Source: Actinomadura opuntiae (GTDB lineage: Bacteria; Actinomycetota; Actinomycetes; Streptosporangiales; Streptosporangiaceae). From it: DNA of 64,000 nt. The position numbers and the translations under genes were made by a program. The stretch covers positions 62,001-126,000 of the forward strand of contig NZ_JASNWF010000006.1 in NCBI RefSeq assembly GCF_030283205.1, given 5' to 3'. The notes under the pieces were generated by a model that was not told where the DNA came from, made no database searches, and saw nothing but the letters and a program-made list of their open reading frames with translations. Numbering within the stretch: the stretch's first letter is position 1; each line of letters begins with the position of its first letter. Shown here one piece after another: positions 7,546-20,500 of the stretch.

Positions 7546-10500
7546 TCAGCTCGCGCCGCGTCCCAGTTCCTGGTCGATGAAGTCGAAGATCTCGTCGGCG
7601 GACGCCGTCTCGATCCGGTCGGACACCTCGGCGGCGCCGCCCGTCTCCGCCCGCCGGTCCAGCCAGAGGGAGAGCAGGGTCTGCAGGCGCGTCGTCACGG
7701 CGGCGTCGGTGCCATCGTCGGCCGGCGGGAGCCCGGTGAGCACCGCGGCCAGCCGGTCGAGCTCGCCCAGCACCGGCGGTTCCGCCGGTGCGGCGGTCCC
7801 GCCGAGCTCGGCCCGCAGCTGCGCGGCCAGCACCGCCGGCGTCGGGTGGTCGAAGACGAGGGTCGCCGGCAGCCGCAGCGCGGTCGCCGAGGCCAGCCGG
7901 TCGCGCAGTTCGACGGCGGCCATCGAGTCCATCCCGAGCTCGCTGAACGGCCGCTCGGCCTCGACCGCCTCCGGGCCGGGATGGCCGAGGACGGCGGCCA
8001 CATGCGTGCGGACCTCGTTCAGCAGGTACGCGTCGCGCTTGTCCTCGGGAAGGTCCGCCAGCCGCGCCGCGAGGTCGCCGGTGGCCGCCCGCCGGGCCTG
8101 CCGGCGGACGAGGCCGCGCAGCACGGCCGGCAGCGGGCCGGCCGACGCGAGCGCGCGCAGGGCTGCCAGGTCGAACCGCGCCGGCACCAGAGCCGGAAGC
8201 CCGGTCGCCAGCGCCGCGTCGAACAGGTCCAGCGCCTCCTCGGCCGCCATCGGCGTGACGCCCGCACGGCCGAGCCGCGCCCGGTCGTGTTCGCCGGCCA
8301 TCCCGCCCGCCTGCGCCCACGGACCCCACGCCAGCGCCGTTGCGGGCAGGCCGAGGGAGTGCCGGTGCTGCGCCAGGGCGTCGAGGAAGGTGTTGCCCGC
8401 CGCGTAGTTGGCCTGCCCGGGGTTGCCCACCGTGCCGGCGAGCGAGGAGAACAGGACGAACGACCGCAGGTCCGCGTCGCGCGTGAGGTCGTGCAGGTGC
8501 CGGGCCGACCGCGCCTTCGCGCGCAGCACGGCCTCCAGCCGCTCGGGGGTGATGGCCGTGACAAGCCCGTCGTCCAGCACCCCTGCGGTGTGCACCACCG
8601 CGGTGAGCGGCCGGTCGGCCGGGATCGAGGCGATCAGGTCCGCCAGCGCCGCGCGGTCGGCCGTGTCACAGGCCGCTATGCGGACGTCGGCGCCGAGAGC
8701 GCCGAGTTCCTCGGCCAGCGCCGCGGCCCCGCCGGCCTCGGGGCCGCTCCGGCTCGCCAGCAGCAGATGCCGCATGCCGTGCGCGGTCACCAGGTGCCGG
8801 GCGACCAGGGCGCCGAGGGTTCCGGTGCCGCCCGTGATGAGGACGGTGCCGTCCGGGTCCGGTGCCGCACCGGCCGGGGCGGGCGGCGCCCCGGAGGGCA
8901 CCCGGGCCAGCCGCGGGACGTGGAGCACGCCCTGGCGGACGGCCAGCTGCGGCTCGCCCGTCGCGGGCACGGCGGGCAGGACGGCGGCCGAGGCCGGATC
9001 CTCGTCGAGGTCGACGAGGACGAGCCGGTCGCCGCTCTCCGACTGCGCCGACCGCACCAGCCCCCACACCGCGGCCTGGCCGAGACCCGGCACGCCCTCG
9101 CCGTCCCGGACCGCGAGCGCGCCCCGGGTGACCACGACCAGGCGGGACGCGGCGAAGCGCTCGTCGCCGAGCCAGGTCCGCACCAGGTCGAGGGCGTCGA
9201 AGGCGGCGTCGTCCTCCTGGTCCGGGAGGGAGGCGTAGACGGTCTCGGGCACCGGGCCCGCGGCGGCCAGCGAGCGCAGATCGGGGTGCCGGGTGCCGCT
9301 CACGCCGGGATCGGTGTCGCCGACCACCGCCGCCGTCGCCTGCGGGACGTCCTCCGGTACGGGCACGGGCGTCCACGCGACGTGGAAGAGGGCGTCGCCG
9401 GCCCCGGCGCCCAGGCGGTTCGCCGCCACGGGCCGCATGACGAGCCCGCCGACCTCCAGCACGGTCCGGCCTTCGGTGTCGGCGACCGTCATGGACAGCG
9501 CGTCCGGGCCGGCGGGGACCAGCCGCACCCGTATCTCGGTGGGCGCCGCGGCGTACGCCGTCACCGCGCTCCACGAGAACGGCAGGCGGACCGTGTCCGG
9601 CTGGTCCGAGGCCGCGCCGGCGGCGAGGGCGAGCGGGTGCAGGGCCGCGTCCAGCAGGGCCGGGTGGATGCCGAACCCATCCGCGTCGCCGCCTTCGGGG
9701 AGCGCGACCTCGGCGTACAGGGTCTCTCCGTCCCGCCATGCCGACCGGACGCCCTGGAACAGCGGGCCGTAGTCGAACCCGGCGTCGGCGAGGCGGTCGT
9801 AGAGGCCGTCCGCGTCGAGCGGTGCCGCGCCCGGTGGCGGCCATGCCTTCAGCTCGCCCGCCGGGACGGGGCCGGTCTCCTCGGCCAGGAATCCCGCGGC
9901 GTGCCGGGTCCACGTTCCCTCGGCGGAGCCGCTGTGGACGCCGACCGGGCGCCGTCCCGATCCGTCCGGCGGGCCGACGATCACCTGAAGGCGCACGTCG
10001 CCGTCCGCCGGGATCGCCAGCGGGATCTCCAGGGTGAGGTCGTCGATGCGGGCGCAGCCGGTGTGCCGGCCCGCCTCCAGCGCCATCTCCACGAAGGCCG
10101 TCCCCGGGAGGATGACCGTGCCCGCGACGGCGTGGTCGCCGAGCCACGGCTGATCCCGCAGCGCGAGCGAGCCCGTCAGGACGGTGCGGTCGTCGTCGGC
10201 GAGGCCGAGCACGGCGCCCAGGACCGGGTGCCCGGCGGCGGTCAACGCGAGCGCGGCCGGATCGCCGGACCTGCCCGGCGTGAGCCAGTACCGCTTGCGC
10301 TGGAACGCGTACGTCGGCAGGTCCACGCGGCGCCCGCCCAGGCCGGCGAGGGGAGCCGACCAGTCGACCGGGGCGCCGGCGACGTGCGCGGCGCCGAGCG
10401 CGGCGACCAGCGTCCGGTCCTCGCGGCGGCCGGCGCGCAGCGCGGGGACGATCACCGCGCCGTCCTCGGGGAGGCAGTCGCGGCCCATGGCCGACAGGAC

Positions 10501-13500
10501 GGCGTCGGGTCCGAGCTCGACGAACCGGCGCACCCCGCGGTCCCAGAGCGTGCGCATCCCGTCGGCGAACCGGACGGTCTCCCGCATGTGCCGGACCCAG
10601 TAGTCGGGGGAGCGCAGGTCGGCGGCGCCCGCGACCCGGCCGGTCACGTTGGAGACGATCGGGATCGAGGGCGGCGCGATGCTCACCGACCGCGCGACCC
10701 GGCGGAAGTCCTCCAGCACCGGTTCCATGTGCGGGGAATGGAAGGCGTGGCTCACCGCCAGCCGCTTGGTGCGGCGGCCGGCGGCCCGCCAGTGGTCCGC
10801 CAGCCGGGCCACCTCGGCCGCGTCCCCGGAGACGACGACCGCGCCGGGCCCGTTGACGGCGGCCAGCGAGACCGCGTCCTCCAGCCCGGCGAGCAGCGGG
10901 GCCATCTCCTCCTCGCTCGCCTGGACGGCCGCCATCGCCCCGGTCTCCGGCGCTGCCTGCATCAGCCGGCCGCGCGCCGCGACCAGCGCGCAGGCGTCCG
11001 GGAGCGAGAGCATCCCGGCGACGTGCGCGGCGGCCAGCTCGCCGACCGAGTGGCCGATCAGATGGTCCGGCCGCAGTCCCCAGGACTCGACCAGCCGGAA
11101 CAGCGCGACCTCGACCGCGAAGATCGCGGGCTGCGCGTGCTCGGTCCGGTCCAGCGGGCCCGCGAAGACCAGGTCGCGGGCCGGTCGGTCGAGATGCTCG
11201 TCCAGGCACGCGCACACCGCGTCCAGTGCCTCGGCGTAGGCGGGGAAGGCGCGGTAGAGTTCGGCACCCATGCCCGGGCGCTGGCTGCCCTGTCCGGTGA
11301 ACAGGAACGCCGTACCGGCCGGGGGTCCCGCCGCGCCCGTGCTCCCGTCGCGCGGCGTCTCGCCCGACGCGAGCGCGGCGAGCTCGCGGAGGAGCTCGTC
11401 CCGGTCGTCACCGAGCAGGACCGCGCGATGCGGCAGGACGGCGCGGGTCGTCGCGAGCGAGAAGCCCACGTCCTGCGGGGCGAGGCCGGGGTGCTCGCGC
11501 AGGTGGGACAGCAGCCGCCGGGCCTGCGCGGCGAGGGCGTCCTCGCTCGCGGCCGACAGCGTCCACGGGATCACGGCGGCCAGCCCCTCACCGGGCCCGG
11601 GTTCGTCCGCGGCCGGTGCGCCGGTGTCCTCGGCGGGTGCGCCGGTGTCCTCGGCGGGCGGTGCCTCCTCGAGGATGACGTGCGCGTTGGTCCCGCTGAT
11701 CCCGAACGCCGACACCCCCGCCCGGCGCGGCCTGCCGTTGCGGGGCCACGCGGCGGCCTCGGTGAGCAGCTCGACCGAGCCGGTCGCCCACGCGATGTGC
11801 GGCGAGGCCTCGGCGGCGTGGAGCGTCCGCGGCAGCAGCCCGTGCCGCAGCGCCATGACCATCTTGATCACGCCCGCGGCGCCCGCGGCGGCCTGGGCGT
11901 GGCCGATGTTCGACTTGATCGAGCCCAGCCGGAGCGGGGCGTCGCGCTCCCCGCCGTAGGCGGCCAGCAGGGCGTGCGCCTCGATCGGGTCGCCGAGCGC
12001 GGTGCCGGTGCCGTGCGCCTCGACGGCGTCGACCTCGCCCGGCGCCAGCCGCGCGGCGGCCAGCGCCCGGCGGATGACCTCCCGCTGGGCCGGGCCGCTC
12101 GGCGCGGCCAGGCCGTTGCTCGCGCCGTCCTGGTTGATCGCCGACCCCCGGATCACGGCCAGCACCGGGTGGCCGTTGCGCTCGGCGTCCGACAGCCGCT
12201 CGACCAGCAGCAGCCCGGCGCCCTCGGCGAACGCCGTGCCGTCGGCCTGCGCGGCGAAGGACTTGCACCGCGCGTCCGGGGCCAGGCCGCGCTGGCGGCT
12301 GAACTCGGTGAACAGCCCGGGCGTCGCCATGACCGTCGCGCCGCCGGCCAGGGCGAGCGTGCAGTCCCCGTCGCGCAGGGCCTGGCAGGCCAGGTGCAGG
12401 GCGACGAGCGAGGACGAGCAGGCGGTGTCGATCGTGACCGCGGGCCCGGCCAGCCCGAGGGTGTAGGCGACGCGGCCGGACGCCACGCTCGCGGTGTTGC
12501 CCGTCAGCAGGTAGCCCTCGAACTCCTTCGCCACGCCGCGCGGCGTGTACTCCTGGGAGATCACTCCGGCGAACACGCCGGTCGCGCTGCCGCGCAGCGA
12601 TGCGGGGTCGATCCCGGCGCGCTCGACCGCCTCCCAGGCGGTCTCCAGCAGCAGCCGCTGCTGCGGATCGGTGGCGGCGGCCTCGCGCGGCGAGATGCCG
12701 AAGAAGCCGGCGTCGAAGTCGCCGGCGTCGTAGAGGAAGCCGCCCTCGCGCACGTAGCTGGTGCCCGGATGGCCGGGGTCGGGGTCGTACAGCGCCTCCA
12801 GGTCCCAGCCGCGGTCGGCGGGGAACGCGCCGATCGCGTCGGTCTCCGACACCAGCAGCCGCCACAGGTCCTCGGGCGAGCGGACGCCGCCCGGGTAGCG
12901 GCAGGCCATGCCGACGACGGCGATGGGCTCGCCGGGGCCCGCCGCGGCGGCGGCCGGGCCCGCCGCGGAGGCGGCGGCGGGCCCGGCGTCCGGGCCGTCC
13001 AGCACCTCGGCGCGCAGCCGTGCGGCCAGCGCCTCCGGGGTCGGCTCGTCGAAGACCACCGTGGTCGGCAGGCGCAGCCCGGTCGCGGCGTTGAGCCGCT
13101 TGCGGAACTCCAGCGCCGCGACCGAGTCGAACCCCAGCTCTTTGAACGCGCGGGCCGCCGGGATCGCCTCCGGCGCCTGGTGCCCGAGGGTGGCCGCGGC
13201 GTGCGCCCGGACGAGGTCGAGCAGCATCGCGTCCCGCTCGGCCTCCGCGGCGGCGAGCAGCCGGCGGCGCAGCCCCTCGCGGGCGGAGGAGTCCGCGCCG
13301 TCCTCGGCGCGCAGGATCCGCTGGACCTCGGGCAGCTCGTCCAGCAGCGGGCGCGGCCGCGCCATCGTGTACGCGGGCACGAACCGGTCCCAGTCGAAGT
13401 CGGCGACGGCGAGATGGGTCTCGTCCCGGTCGAGCGCCCGCTGCAGCGCGGCGATCGCCTGGTCGGGGTCCATGGTCGGCACGCCGCGGCGGCGCAGCAG

Positions 13501-16500
13501 GTCGGCGACGGCCTCGTCGACCATGCCGGCCGCCCAGGCGCCCCAGGCCACCGACGTCGCGCGCAGCCCGCGGGCGCGGCGCGCGGCGGCCAGCCCGTCG
13601 AGGTAGGCGTTGGCGGCGCCGTAGGCACCCTGCCCCGCGTTGCCCCACAGCCCGGCGCCGGAGGAGAACAGCACGAACGCGTCGACGTCGCCGAGCAGCT
13701 CGTCCAGGTGCGCGGCGCCGGTGACCTTGGCGTGCATGACGGCGGCGAGCTCGGCGGCGCCGGTCTCGGCCAGCGGCGTCTCCACGGTGACCTCGCCCGC
13801 GGCGTGCACGACGGCGGTCACCGGCTCGTCCGCGGGCAGCCCGGCCAGCAGCCGCTCCAGCGCGGACCGGTCGGTGACGTCGCAGGCCGCGACCGTGACC
13901 TGCGTCCCGGTCTCGGTGAGCTCGGCCGCCAGCTCGGCCGCGCCGGGCGCGTCCGGTCCGCGGCGGCTGAGCAGCACGAGCCGGGGGCAGCCCGCGCGGG
14001 CCAGCCAGCGGGCGACGTGCGCGCCGAGCGCCCCGGTGCCGCCGGTGACCAGCGCGGTCCCGGTGGGCCGCCAGGTGCGCGGCGCGGCGCCCGCCGGGGC
14101 CCGGACCATGCGGCAGGCGCGGACCTCGGCGCCGCGGACGGCCACCTGGTCCTCGCCGGTGCCGCCGTCCAGCAGCGCGCGCACGCGCTCCAGCGCGTCG
14201 TCGTCGAGGTCGGCGGGCAGGTCGATGAGGCCGCCCCAGCGGTCGGGCTCCTCCAGCGCGACCGTACGGCCCAGCCCCCACACCGCCGCCTGCGCCGGGG
14301 CGGCGGGGGCGTCGCCGCCGCGTCCGGTCCGCACGGCGCCGCGGGTCAGCAGCCAGAGGCGGCCGGGCAGGCCGGCCTCGCCCAGCGCCCGGACGAGCAG
14401 CGCCGTGGCGGCCTGGCCGGACCCGAGCGACGGATGCTCGGGGTGCGGCCGCTCGTCGAGGGCGAGCAGCGAAACCACTCCGGTGAGGGCCTCATCCCCG
14501 GCGGCCTCGCGCAGGCGCGCGGCGACCTCGTCGCGGCCGTCGGCGGGGGAGATCGCGACGGTCTTCGGCGCGCCGTCCCGCAGCAGCCACGCCAGGCATT
14601 CGTCCACCGGGCCGCCTGCTCCGGCGGGGACGGCCACCAGCCAGTTCCCCGGCAGCTCGGCCCGCGGCGGCACGCTCACGGGCCGCCACGCGACCCGGTA
14701 CTGCCAGTCGTCGATCGCGGCGCCGCCGCGCCGCGGCCCGGCGGCGGCCAGCCAGTAGCGTTCGCGCTGGAAGGCGTAGGTGGGCAGCTCTATCCGGCGG
14801 GCGCCGGTGCCCGCGAAGACCGCCTCCCAGTCGACGGCCGCGCCCTGCACGTGCGCCTCGGCGAGCGAGGTCAGGAACCGGTCCCAGCCGCCGTGGTCGC
14901 GGCGCAGCGAGCCGACGACGACACCGGCCGCGGCGGCGTCCTCCAGGGTCTCCTGGACCGGCCCGGTGAGCACGGGATGCGGGCTGACCTCCACGAACGT
15001 CCGGTGGCCGCGCTCGGCGAGGGCGCGCACGGCGGGCTCGAACAGCACCTCCTGGCGCAGGTTGCGGAACCAGTACCCGGCGTCGAGCGCCGCCGTGTCG
15101 ACGGGCTCGCCGGTGACGGTCGAGCAGAACACGATGTCGGCGGCGCGCGGCTCGATCCCGGCCAGCTCGGCGAGCAGGCGGTCGTGGAGCGCCGCCACCT
15201 GGGCGGAGTGGGAGGCGTAGTCCACCGGGATCCGCCGGGCGCGCACCCCGTCCGCCTCGCAGGACGCCAGCAGCCCGTCCAGCTCGCCGGGGTCTCCGGA
15301 CACCACGGTCGAGCCCGGTCCGTTGACCGCCGCCACCGAGAGCCCGTCCGTGAGCATCGGGCGCACCCGGTCGGCGGGCAGCGCCACCGAGGCCATGCCG
15401 CCGGTACCGGCCAGCGAGACGAGCGCGCGGCTGCGCAGGGCTACGACGCGGGCGGCGTCCTCCAGGGAGAGGGCGCCCGCGACGCAAGCCGCCGCGATCT
15501 CGCCCTGCGAGTGCCCGAGAACGGCGTCGGGCCGCACGCCCGCCGCCCGCCAGAGCTCGGCGAGCGCCACCATGACCGCGAACAGGGCGGGCTGCACGAC
15601 GTCGACCCGCTCCAGCGACGCCGCGCCCGGGGCCCCGGTCAGCACGTCGGTCAGCGACCAGTCGACGTGCGGTGCGAGCGCGGCCGAGCACTCCTCGATC
15701 CGTTCGCGGAACACCGGCGAGGACTCCAGGAGCCCGGCGGCCATGCCGGCCCACTGCCCGCCCTGCCCGGGGAAGACGAAGACGGTCTTCCCGGGCCGGC
15801 CGAGGGACTCGCCGCGGACGACCGCGGCGGGCTCGCCGCCCGCGGCCAGCTCGGCGAGGGACTGCAGGAGCTCCTGCCGGCCGGCGCCCACGGCCACCGC
15901 GCGGTGCTCCAGCGTCGCGCGCGTGGTGGCCAGGGAGAACCCGACGTCGGCGGGGTCGGCGTCCGGGTCGCCGAGCACGAACTCGCGCAACCGCGCAGCC
16001 TGCGCGCGCAGGGCGTCCTCGCTCCGTGCCGACACCGGCCAGGCGACGGCCGTGGACCGGCCGATCGCCTTCGGGGCCGGCCGTGCCTCGCCGGGTCGTG
16101 CCTCGCCGGGGCCTTCCTCGCCGGGCCCGGCCGGGGACGGCTCCGGGTCGCCGGACGGGGCCTGTTCGAGGATGACGTGCCCGTTGGTGCCGCTGATCCC
16201 GAACGACGACACCGCGGCGCGCCGCGGCCGGCCGCCGTCCGGCCAGGGCTGGTTGCGCGACAGCAGCGCGACGTTCCCGGCGGACCAGTCCACGTGCGGC
16301 GACGGGGCGTCCACGTGCAGGCTGCGGGCCAGCTCGCCGTTGCGCATGCCCATGACCATCTTGATGATCCCGGCGACGCCGGCGGCGGCCTGGGTGTGCC
16401 CCAGGTTCGACTTGACGGAGCCGAGCCACAGCGGCCGGTCCCGGCCCCGTCCGTAGGTCGCCAGCAGCGCCTGCGCCTCGATCGGGTCGCCGAGGGTGGT

Positions 16501-17520
16501 GCCGGTGCCGTGCCCCTCGACGGCGTCGATGTCGGCGGCCAGCAGCCGCGCGTCGGCGAGGGCCTGCCGGATCACCCGCTGCTGGGACGGCCCGTTGGGC
16601 GCCGTCAGCCCGTTGCTCGCGCCGTCCTGGTTGATCGCCGAGCCGCGGATCAGCGCGAGCACCGGGTGGCCGTGCCGCCGGGCGTCCGACAGCCGCTCGA
16701 CCAGCAGCAGGCCCGCGCCCTCGCCCCAGCCGGTGCCGTCGGCGGCCGCGGCGAACGGCTTGCACCGCCCGTCGGGCGCCAGCCCGCGCTGCCGGCTGAA
16801 CTCCACGAAGGCGCCCGGCGTGGCCATGATCGTCACGCCGCCGGCCAGCGCGAGATCGCACTCGCCGAGCCGCAGCGCCTGGCACGCCTCGTGCACCGCG
16901 ACCAGCGACGAGGAGCACGCGGTGTCGATGGACAGGGCCGGCCCCTCCAGCCCGAAGGTGTAGGCGACCCGGCCGGACGCGACCGCGGGCAGGGTGCCGG
17001 TCATGATGTGGCCCTCGAAGCCCTCGGCGCCCATCGCGTAGTTCTGGTTGATCACGCCCGCGTACACGCCGGTCCGGCTGCCGCGCAGCGCGGCCGGGTC
17101 GAGGCCCGCGCGCTCGAACGCCTCCCAGGCGGTCTCCAGCAGGAGCCGCTGCTGCGGGTCGGTCGCGAGCGCCTCACGTGGGCTGATCTCGAAGAACGCG
17201 GCGTCGAACCCGGCGGCGCCGTCGACGAAGCCGCCCTCGGTGACGTAGGTGCGGCCGGACCGGTCGGGGTCGGGGTCGTACAGCTCGGCGAGCTCCCAGC
17301 CGCGGTCCTCGGGGAAGGGGCCGATGGCGTCGCGGCCGGAGACCACCAGCTCCCACAGGTCCTCGGGGGAGCTGACGCCGCCGGGGTACCGGCAGCTCAT
17401 GGCCACGATCGCGATGGGCTCGTGGGCGCGGTCCTCCTGCTCGCGCAGCCGCCGGCGCGCCTGCCGCAGGTCGGTGGTCGCGCGCCTGAGGTACTCGCGG
17501 AGCTTGTCCTGGTTCTCCAT
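7546..17520 (-). CDS. PKS-F: two-module type I PKS (KS-AT-KR-ACP, KS-AT-DH-KR-ACP)
   Basis: 3324 residues. The N-terminal docking helix is [18 protein letters not shown]. Module F1: KS (Cys near 202), AT with GHSQGE near 670 and YASHS near 768 (methylmalonyl), KR with GGTGALG near 1160 and Tyr near 1300, ACP Ser near 1464. This KR lacks the LDD motif and has a Trp before [12 protein letters not shown], the A-type (L-hydroxyl) pattern; there is no DH, so a hydroxyl is kept. Module F2: KS from about 1530 (Cys near 1703), AT GHSVGE near 2157 with HAFHS near 2258 (malonyl), DH His in [11 protein letters not shown] near 2463 and Asp in [10 protein letters not shown] near 2624, B-type KR (LDD; Tyr near 3038), ACP Ser near 3198. 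The C-terminus [13 protein letters not shown] is a docking end for PKS-G. F1's AT is unlike the methylmalonyl AT cassettes of PKS-B and PKS-C. The start at 17520 has GGAGAG upstream. Domain calls are firm. Confidence 0.95.
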   Translation of the reverse strand: MENQDKLREYLRRATTDLRQARRRLREQEDRAHEPIAIVAMSCRYPGGVSSPEDLWELVVSGRDAIGPFPEDRGWELAELYDPDPDRSGRTYVTEGGFVDGAAGFDAAFFEISPREALATDPQQRLLLETAWEAFERAGLDPAALRGSRTGVYAGVINQNYAMGAEGFEGHIMTGTLPAVASGRVAYTFGLEGPALSIDTACSSSLVAVHEACQALRLGECDLALAGGVTIMATPGAFVEFSRQRGLAPDGRCKPFAAAADGTGWGEGAGLLLVERLSDARRHGHPVLALIRGSAINQDGASNGLTAPNGPSQQRVIRQALADARLLAADIDAVEGHGTGTTLGDPIEAQALLATYGRGRDRPLWLGSVKSNLGHTQAAAGVAGIIKMVMGMRNGELARSLHVDAPSPHVDWSAGNVALLSRNQPWPDGGRPRRAAVSSFGISGTNGHVILEQAPSGDPEPSPAGPGEEGPGEARPGEARPAPKAIGRSTAVAWPVSARSEDALRAQAARLREFVLGDPDADPADVGFSLATTRATLEHRAVAVGAGRQELLQSLAELAAGGEPAAVVRGESLGRPGKTVFVFPGQGGQWAGMAAGLLESSPVFRERIEECSAALAPHVDWSLTDVLTGAPGAASLERVDVVQPALFAVMVALAELWRAAGVRPDAVLGHSQGEIAAACVAGALSLEDAARVVALRSRALVSLAGTGGMASVALPADRVRPMLTDGLSVAAVNGPGSTVVSGDPGELDGLLASCEADGVRARRIPVDYASHSAQVAALHDRLLAELAGIEPRAADIVFCSTVTGEPVDTAALDAGYWFRNLRQEVLFEPAVRALAERGHRTFVEVSPHPVLTGPVQETLEDAAAAGVVVGSLRRDHGGWDRFLTSLAEAHVQGAAVDWEAVFAGTGARRIELPTYAFQRERYWLAAAGPRRGGAAIDDWQYRVAWRPVSVPPRAELPGNWLVAVPAGAGGPVDECLAWLLRDGAPKTVAISPADGRDEVAARLREAAGDEALTGVVSLLALDERPHPEHPSLGSGQAATALLVRALGEAGLPGRLWLLTRGAVRTGRGGDAPAAPAQAAVWGLGRTVALEEPDRWGGLIDLPADLDDDALERVRALLDGGTGEDQVAVRGAEVRACRMVRAPAGAAPRTWRPTGTALVTGGTGALGAHVARWLARAGCPRLVLLSRRGPDAPGAAELAAELTETGTQVTVAACDVTDRSALERLLAGLPADEPVTAVVHAAGEVTVETPLAETGAAELAAVMHAKVTGAAHLDELLGDVDAFVLFSSGAGLWGNAGQGAYGAANAYLDGLAAARRARGLRATSVAWGAWAAGMVDEAVADLLRRRGVPTMDPDQAIAALQRALDRDETHLAVADFDWDRFVPAYTMARPRPLLDELPEVQRILRAEDGADSSAREGLRRRLLAAAEAERDAMLLDLVRAHAAATLGHQAPEAIPAARAFKELGFDSVAALEFRKRLNAATGLRLPTTVVFDEPTPEALAARLRAEVLDGPDAGPAAASAAGPAAAAAGPGEPIAVVGMACRYPGGVRSPEDLWRLLVSETDAIGAFPADRGWDLEALYDPDPGHPGTSYVREGGFLYDAGDFDAGFFGISPREAAATDPQQRLLLETAWEAVERAGIDPASLRGSATGVFAGVISQEYTPRGVAKEFEGYLLTGNTASVASGRVAYTLGLAGPAVTIDTACSSSLVALHLACQALRDGDCTLALAGGATVMATPGLFTEFSRQRGLAPDARCKSFAAQADGTAFAEGAGLLLVERLSDAERNGHPVLAVIRGSAINQDGASNGLAAPSGPAQREVIRRALAAARLAPGEVDAVEAHGTGTALGDPIEAHALLAAYGGERDAPLRLGSIKSNIGHAQAAAGAAGVIKMVMALRHGLLPRTLHAAEASPHIAWATGSVELLTEAAAWPRNGRPRRAGVSAFGISGTNAHVILEEAPPAEDTGAPAEDTGAPAADEPGPGEGLAAVIPWTLSAASEDALAAQARRLLSHLREHPGLAPQDVGFSLATTRAVLPHRAVLLGDDRDELLRELAALASGETPRDGSTGAAGPPAGTAFLFTGQGSQRPGMGAELYRAFPAYAEALDAVCACLDEHLDRPARDLVFAGPLDRTEHAQPAIFAVEVALFRLVESWGLRPDHLIGHSVGELAAAHVAGMLSLPDACALVAARGRLMQAAPETGAMAAVQASEEEMAPLLAGLEDAVSLAAVNGPGAVVVSGDAAEVARLADHWRAAGRRTKRLAVSHAFHSPHMEPVLEDFRRVARSVSIAPPSIPIVSNVTGRVAGAADLRSPDYWVRHMRETVRFADGMRTLWDRGVRRFVELGPDAVLSAMGRDCLPEDGAVIVPALRAGRREDRTLVAALGAAHVAGAPVDWSAPLAGLGGRRVDLPTYAFQRKRYWLTPGRSGDPAALALTAAGHPVLGAVLGLADDDRTVLTGSLALRDQPWLGDHAVAGTVILPGTAFVEMALEAGRHTGCARIDDLTLEIPLAIPADGDVRLQVIVGPPDGSGRRPVGVHSGSAEGTWTRHAAGFLAEETGPVPAGELKAWPPPGAAPLDADGLYDRLADAGFDYGPLFQGVRSAWRDGETLYAEVALPEGGDADGFGIHPALLDAALHPLALAAGAASDQPDTVRLPFSWSAVTAYAAAPTEIRVRLVPAGPDALSMTVADTEGRTVLEVGGLVMRPVAANRLGAGAGDALFHVAWTPVPVPEDVPQATAAVVGDTDPGVSGTRHPDLRSLAAAGPVPETVYASLPDQEDDAAFDALDLVRTWLGDERFAASRLVVVTRGALAVRDGEGVPGLGQAAVWGLVRSAQSESGDRLVLVDLDEDPASAAVLPAVPATGEPQLAVRQGVLHVPRLARVPSGAPPAPAGAAPDPDGTVLITGGTGTLGALVARHLVTAHGMRHLLLASRSGPEAGGAAALAEELGALGADVRIAACDTADRAALADLIASIPADRPLTAVVHTAGVLDDGLVTAITPERLEAVLRAKARSARHLHDLTRDADLRSFVLFSSLAGTVGNPGQANYAAGNTFLDALAQHRHSLGLPATALAWGPWAQAGGMAGEHDRARLGRAGVTPMAAEEALDLFDAALATGLPALVPARFDLAALRALASAGPLPAVLRGLVRRQARRAATGDLAARLADLPEDKRDAYLLNEVRTHVAAVLGHPGPEAVEAERPFSELGMDSMAAVELRDRLASATALRLPATLVFDHPTPAVLAAQLRAELGGTAAPAEPPVLGELDRLAAVLTGLPPADDGTDAAVTTRLQTLLSLWLDRRAETGGAAEVSDRIETASADEIFDFIDQELGRGAS

Positions 17521-17549
17521 GCTCTCTCTCCGGTCCGCCTCTCCGCGGT

Positions 17550-20500
17550 TCAGCTCTGCTCGAGCTCGTCGAGGGCCGCGAACAGCTCCTGGTCGGTGGC
17601 CGTGCGCAGGTCGTCGGCACTGTCGGCGCCGGGGCCGTCGGCGGGCGCCGCGGCGTCCCACCGCCCGGCGAGGACGCGCAGCCGGGCGGCGACCTCGGGC
17701 AGCACGGCGTCGCCGGGCGGGGTCGCCGCCAGCGCCGCCTCCAGCCGCTCCAGGTCGGCCAGCACGGCCGGCGCGGCGCCGCCCGCGTGCAGCTCGCCGT
17801 CGATGAACGCGGCCAGCGCGGCCGGCGTCGGATGGTCGAACACCAGCGTCGACGGCAGCCGCAGCCCGGTGGCGTCGCCGAGCCGGTTGCGCAGCTCGAC
17901 CGCGGTCAGCGAGTCGAAGCCCAGCTCCTTGAACGCGCGCTCGGTGCCGACCGAGTCGGGGGAGGGATGGTCCAGAACGAGCGCCACGCTCGCCTGCACC
18001 AGTTCGACGAGCCTGCTCCTGCGGTCCTCGGGGGGCATCCCGGCGAGTTCGCGCGCCAGGGCGTCGGCGGACTCGCGCGCGGCCGCCGCGGTTGCCGCGG
18101 CCCGGCGCGCGGAGGCGCGGATGAGGCCGCGCAGCAGCGGCGGCACGGTCGCGGCGGCCTGCGTCGCGGCGCGCAGCGTCCGCAGGTCGAGCCGGACCGG
18201 GATGAGGACCGCCTCGTCCGCGTCGCGGGCGGCGTCGAACATGGCCAGTCCCGACTCGGTGGGGATCGGCACGATGCCCGTGCGGGCCATCCGGTCGACG
18301 TCCGCCGCGGTCAGCTTCCCGGTGATCCCGGTGGCCTGCTCCCAGTAGCCCCACGCCAGCGAGACGGCGGGCAGGCCGAGGGCGCGCCGGTGCTGGGCGA
18401 GCGCGTCGAGGAAGGCGTTGGCGGCCGAATAGTTCGCCTGCCCGGCCGAGCCCAGCGTGCCCGCCGCCGACGAGAACAGCACGAACGCCGACAGGTCCAG
18501 GTCGCGGGTGAGCTCGTGCAGGTTCCACGCGGCGTCGGCCTTCGGGCGGAACGCGAGCTCGAGATGCCGCGGGGTCAGCGAGTCGATCGTCCCGTCGCCG
18601 ATCACGCCGGCGGCGTGGACGACCGCGGTGAGCGGGTGCGCGGCGGGGATCGAGTCCAGCAGCGCGGCGAGCGCCTCGCGGTCCGCGGCGTCGCACGCGG
18701 CGATCGTGACCTCGGCGCCGAGCGCGGCGAGGTCGGCGGCCAGCTCCGCGGCGCCGTCGGCGGCGGTGCCGCGGCGGCTGGTGAGCAGCAGCCGCCGGGT
18801 CCCGCCGGCGGCGAGATGGCGGGCGAGCAGCCCGCCCAGTCCGCCGGTGCCGCCGGTCACGAGGACGACGCCCTCGGGGTCGGGCTCGGCCGGCAGGGTG
18901 AGGACGACCTTGCCGACGTGCCGGGCCTGGCTGAGATACCGGATCGCCTCCGGGGCCCGCCGCACGTCCCACGCGGTGACGGGCAGCGGCCGCACGGCGC
19001 CCTCGGCGAAGAGCTCCGCGAGTTCGCCGAGCATCTCCCTGACGCGTTCGGGACCGGGATCGGCGAGATCGAACGGAAGGTAGCGGGCGGACGGATGGTC
19101 GGCGGCCACCGCGTCGCGGTCGCGGACGTCGGTCTTGCCCATCTCCAGGAAGCGCCCGCCGTCCCCCAGCAGGCGGAGCGAGGCGTCGACGAACTCGCCG
19201 GACAGCGAGTTCAGCACGACGTCGACGCCGCGGCCTCCGGTGGCGTCGCGGAACTGCTCCTCGAAGTCGAGCGTCCGGGAGGAGGACAGGTGCCGGTCGT
19301 CCAGCCCCTCGGCGCGCAGCGCGCCCCACTTGCCCGGGCTCGCGGTGCCGTAGACCTCGGCGCCCCAGTGCCGGGCCAGCCGGGTCGCGGCCATGCCCAC
19401 GCCGCCCGCGGCGGCGTGCACGAGCAGGGACTCGCCGGGCTGGAGCCGGGCGAGGTCCCGCAGCCCGTAGTAGGCGGTGAGGAAGACGATCGGCGCGCCC
19501 GCGGCCTCCGCGAACGACCAGCCCGCGGGGACGGGGGCGAGACCGTGCTGGTCGCCGACCACGATCGGGCCGACGCCGCCCGGGAACAGGCCCATCACCC
19601 GGTCGCCGGGCGCGAAGCCGGTGACCTCGGGGCCGACCTCCAGCACGATCCCGGCGCCCTCGCCTGACAGCCGCCGCTCGTCGGCCACCAGCCCGAGCAC
19701 CATGAGCACGTCGCGGAAGTTCGCGCCGATCGCGCGCAGCCGCACCCGGACCTCGCCGGGCGCCAGCGGGCGGAGCGCGTCGGGGTGGGGGACCAGCGCC
19801 AGCCTGTCCACGGTGCCGGTGCCGTCGCTGCCCAGGCGCCAGGCGGGCTCGGCGGGCGGCGCCAGCACGGGGTCGGCGCCCGCCCTGGCCAGCCTCGCCG
19901 CGAACGCCGCGCCGTCGCGGACGGCCAGCTGGACCTCGTCGGCGCCGAGCGCGGCGGCCAGCGCCGCGGCGGTCTCCGGGGCCGCCGGATCGTCGACGTC
20001 GGCGAGGACGAAGCGGTGCGGGTTCTCGATCTGCGCCGCGCGGAGCAGGCCCCAGACGGGTGCGTGGGCGAGGTCGGCGACGTGCTCGCCGGCGCGGACC
20101 GCGACGGCCCGCCGCGTCACGACCACCAGCCGCGACGCTGCGGTCCGCTCGTCGGCCAGCCACTCCTGGAGGAGCTCCAGCACCCGTTCGGTCGCTGCGC
20201 GCGCCGTCGCGGGCAGGTCGTCCCCGTTCCGGCCGGCCGGGTCGCCGAAGCAGGGGGCGAGGACGAGCCGGGGGAGGTCCTCTCCGGCGGGCACGCCGGC
20301 CAGGAGCGCGGGCAGGTCGGGGTGGACGGGGCCGCCGGCCGCGAGCGGGGAGTCGCCGAGGACGGCCCATCCGGGTGCGGCCTCCGCGGACGCGGGGACC
20401 GGCGTCCAGTCCAGCCGGTAGAGCGGGTCCTCGCCGCGCAGGTCGGCGAGCTGCTGCGTGGAGATCGGCCGTACGGCCAGCGACCGGGCCGTGAACACCG

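Noticed and set aside
2696..8407. A 1903-codon open frame on the plus strand across the FAD gene, PKS-G and the end of PKS-F
   Set aside because: Same shadow effect; it crosses three real gene boundaries and shows no recognisable domain.
7846..18348. A 3500-codon open frame on the plus strand
   Set aside because: It lies opposite two PKS genes with clear catalytic motifs. Its translation is low-complexity, rich in Gly, Arg, Gln and Val, with no domain pattern. It is the usual antisense shadow of very high-GC coding DNA.
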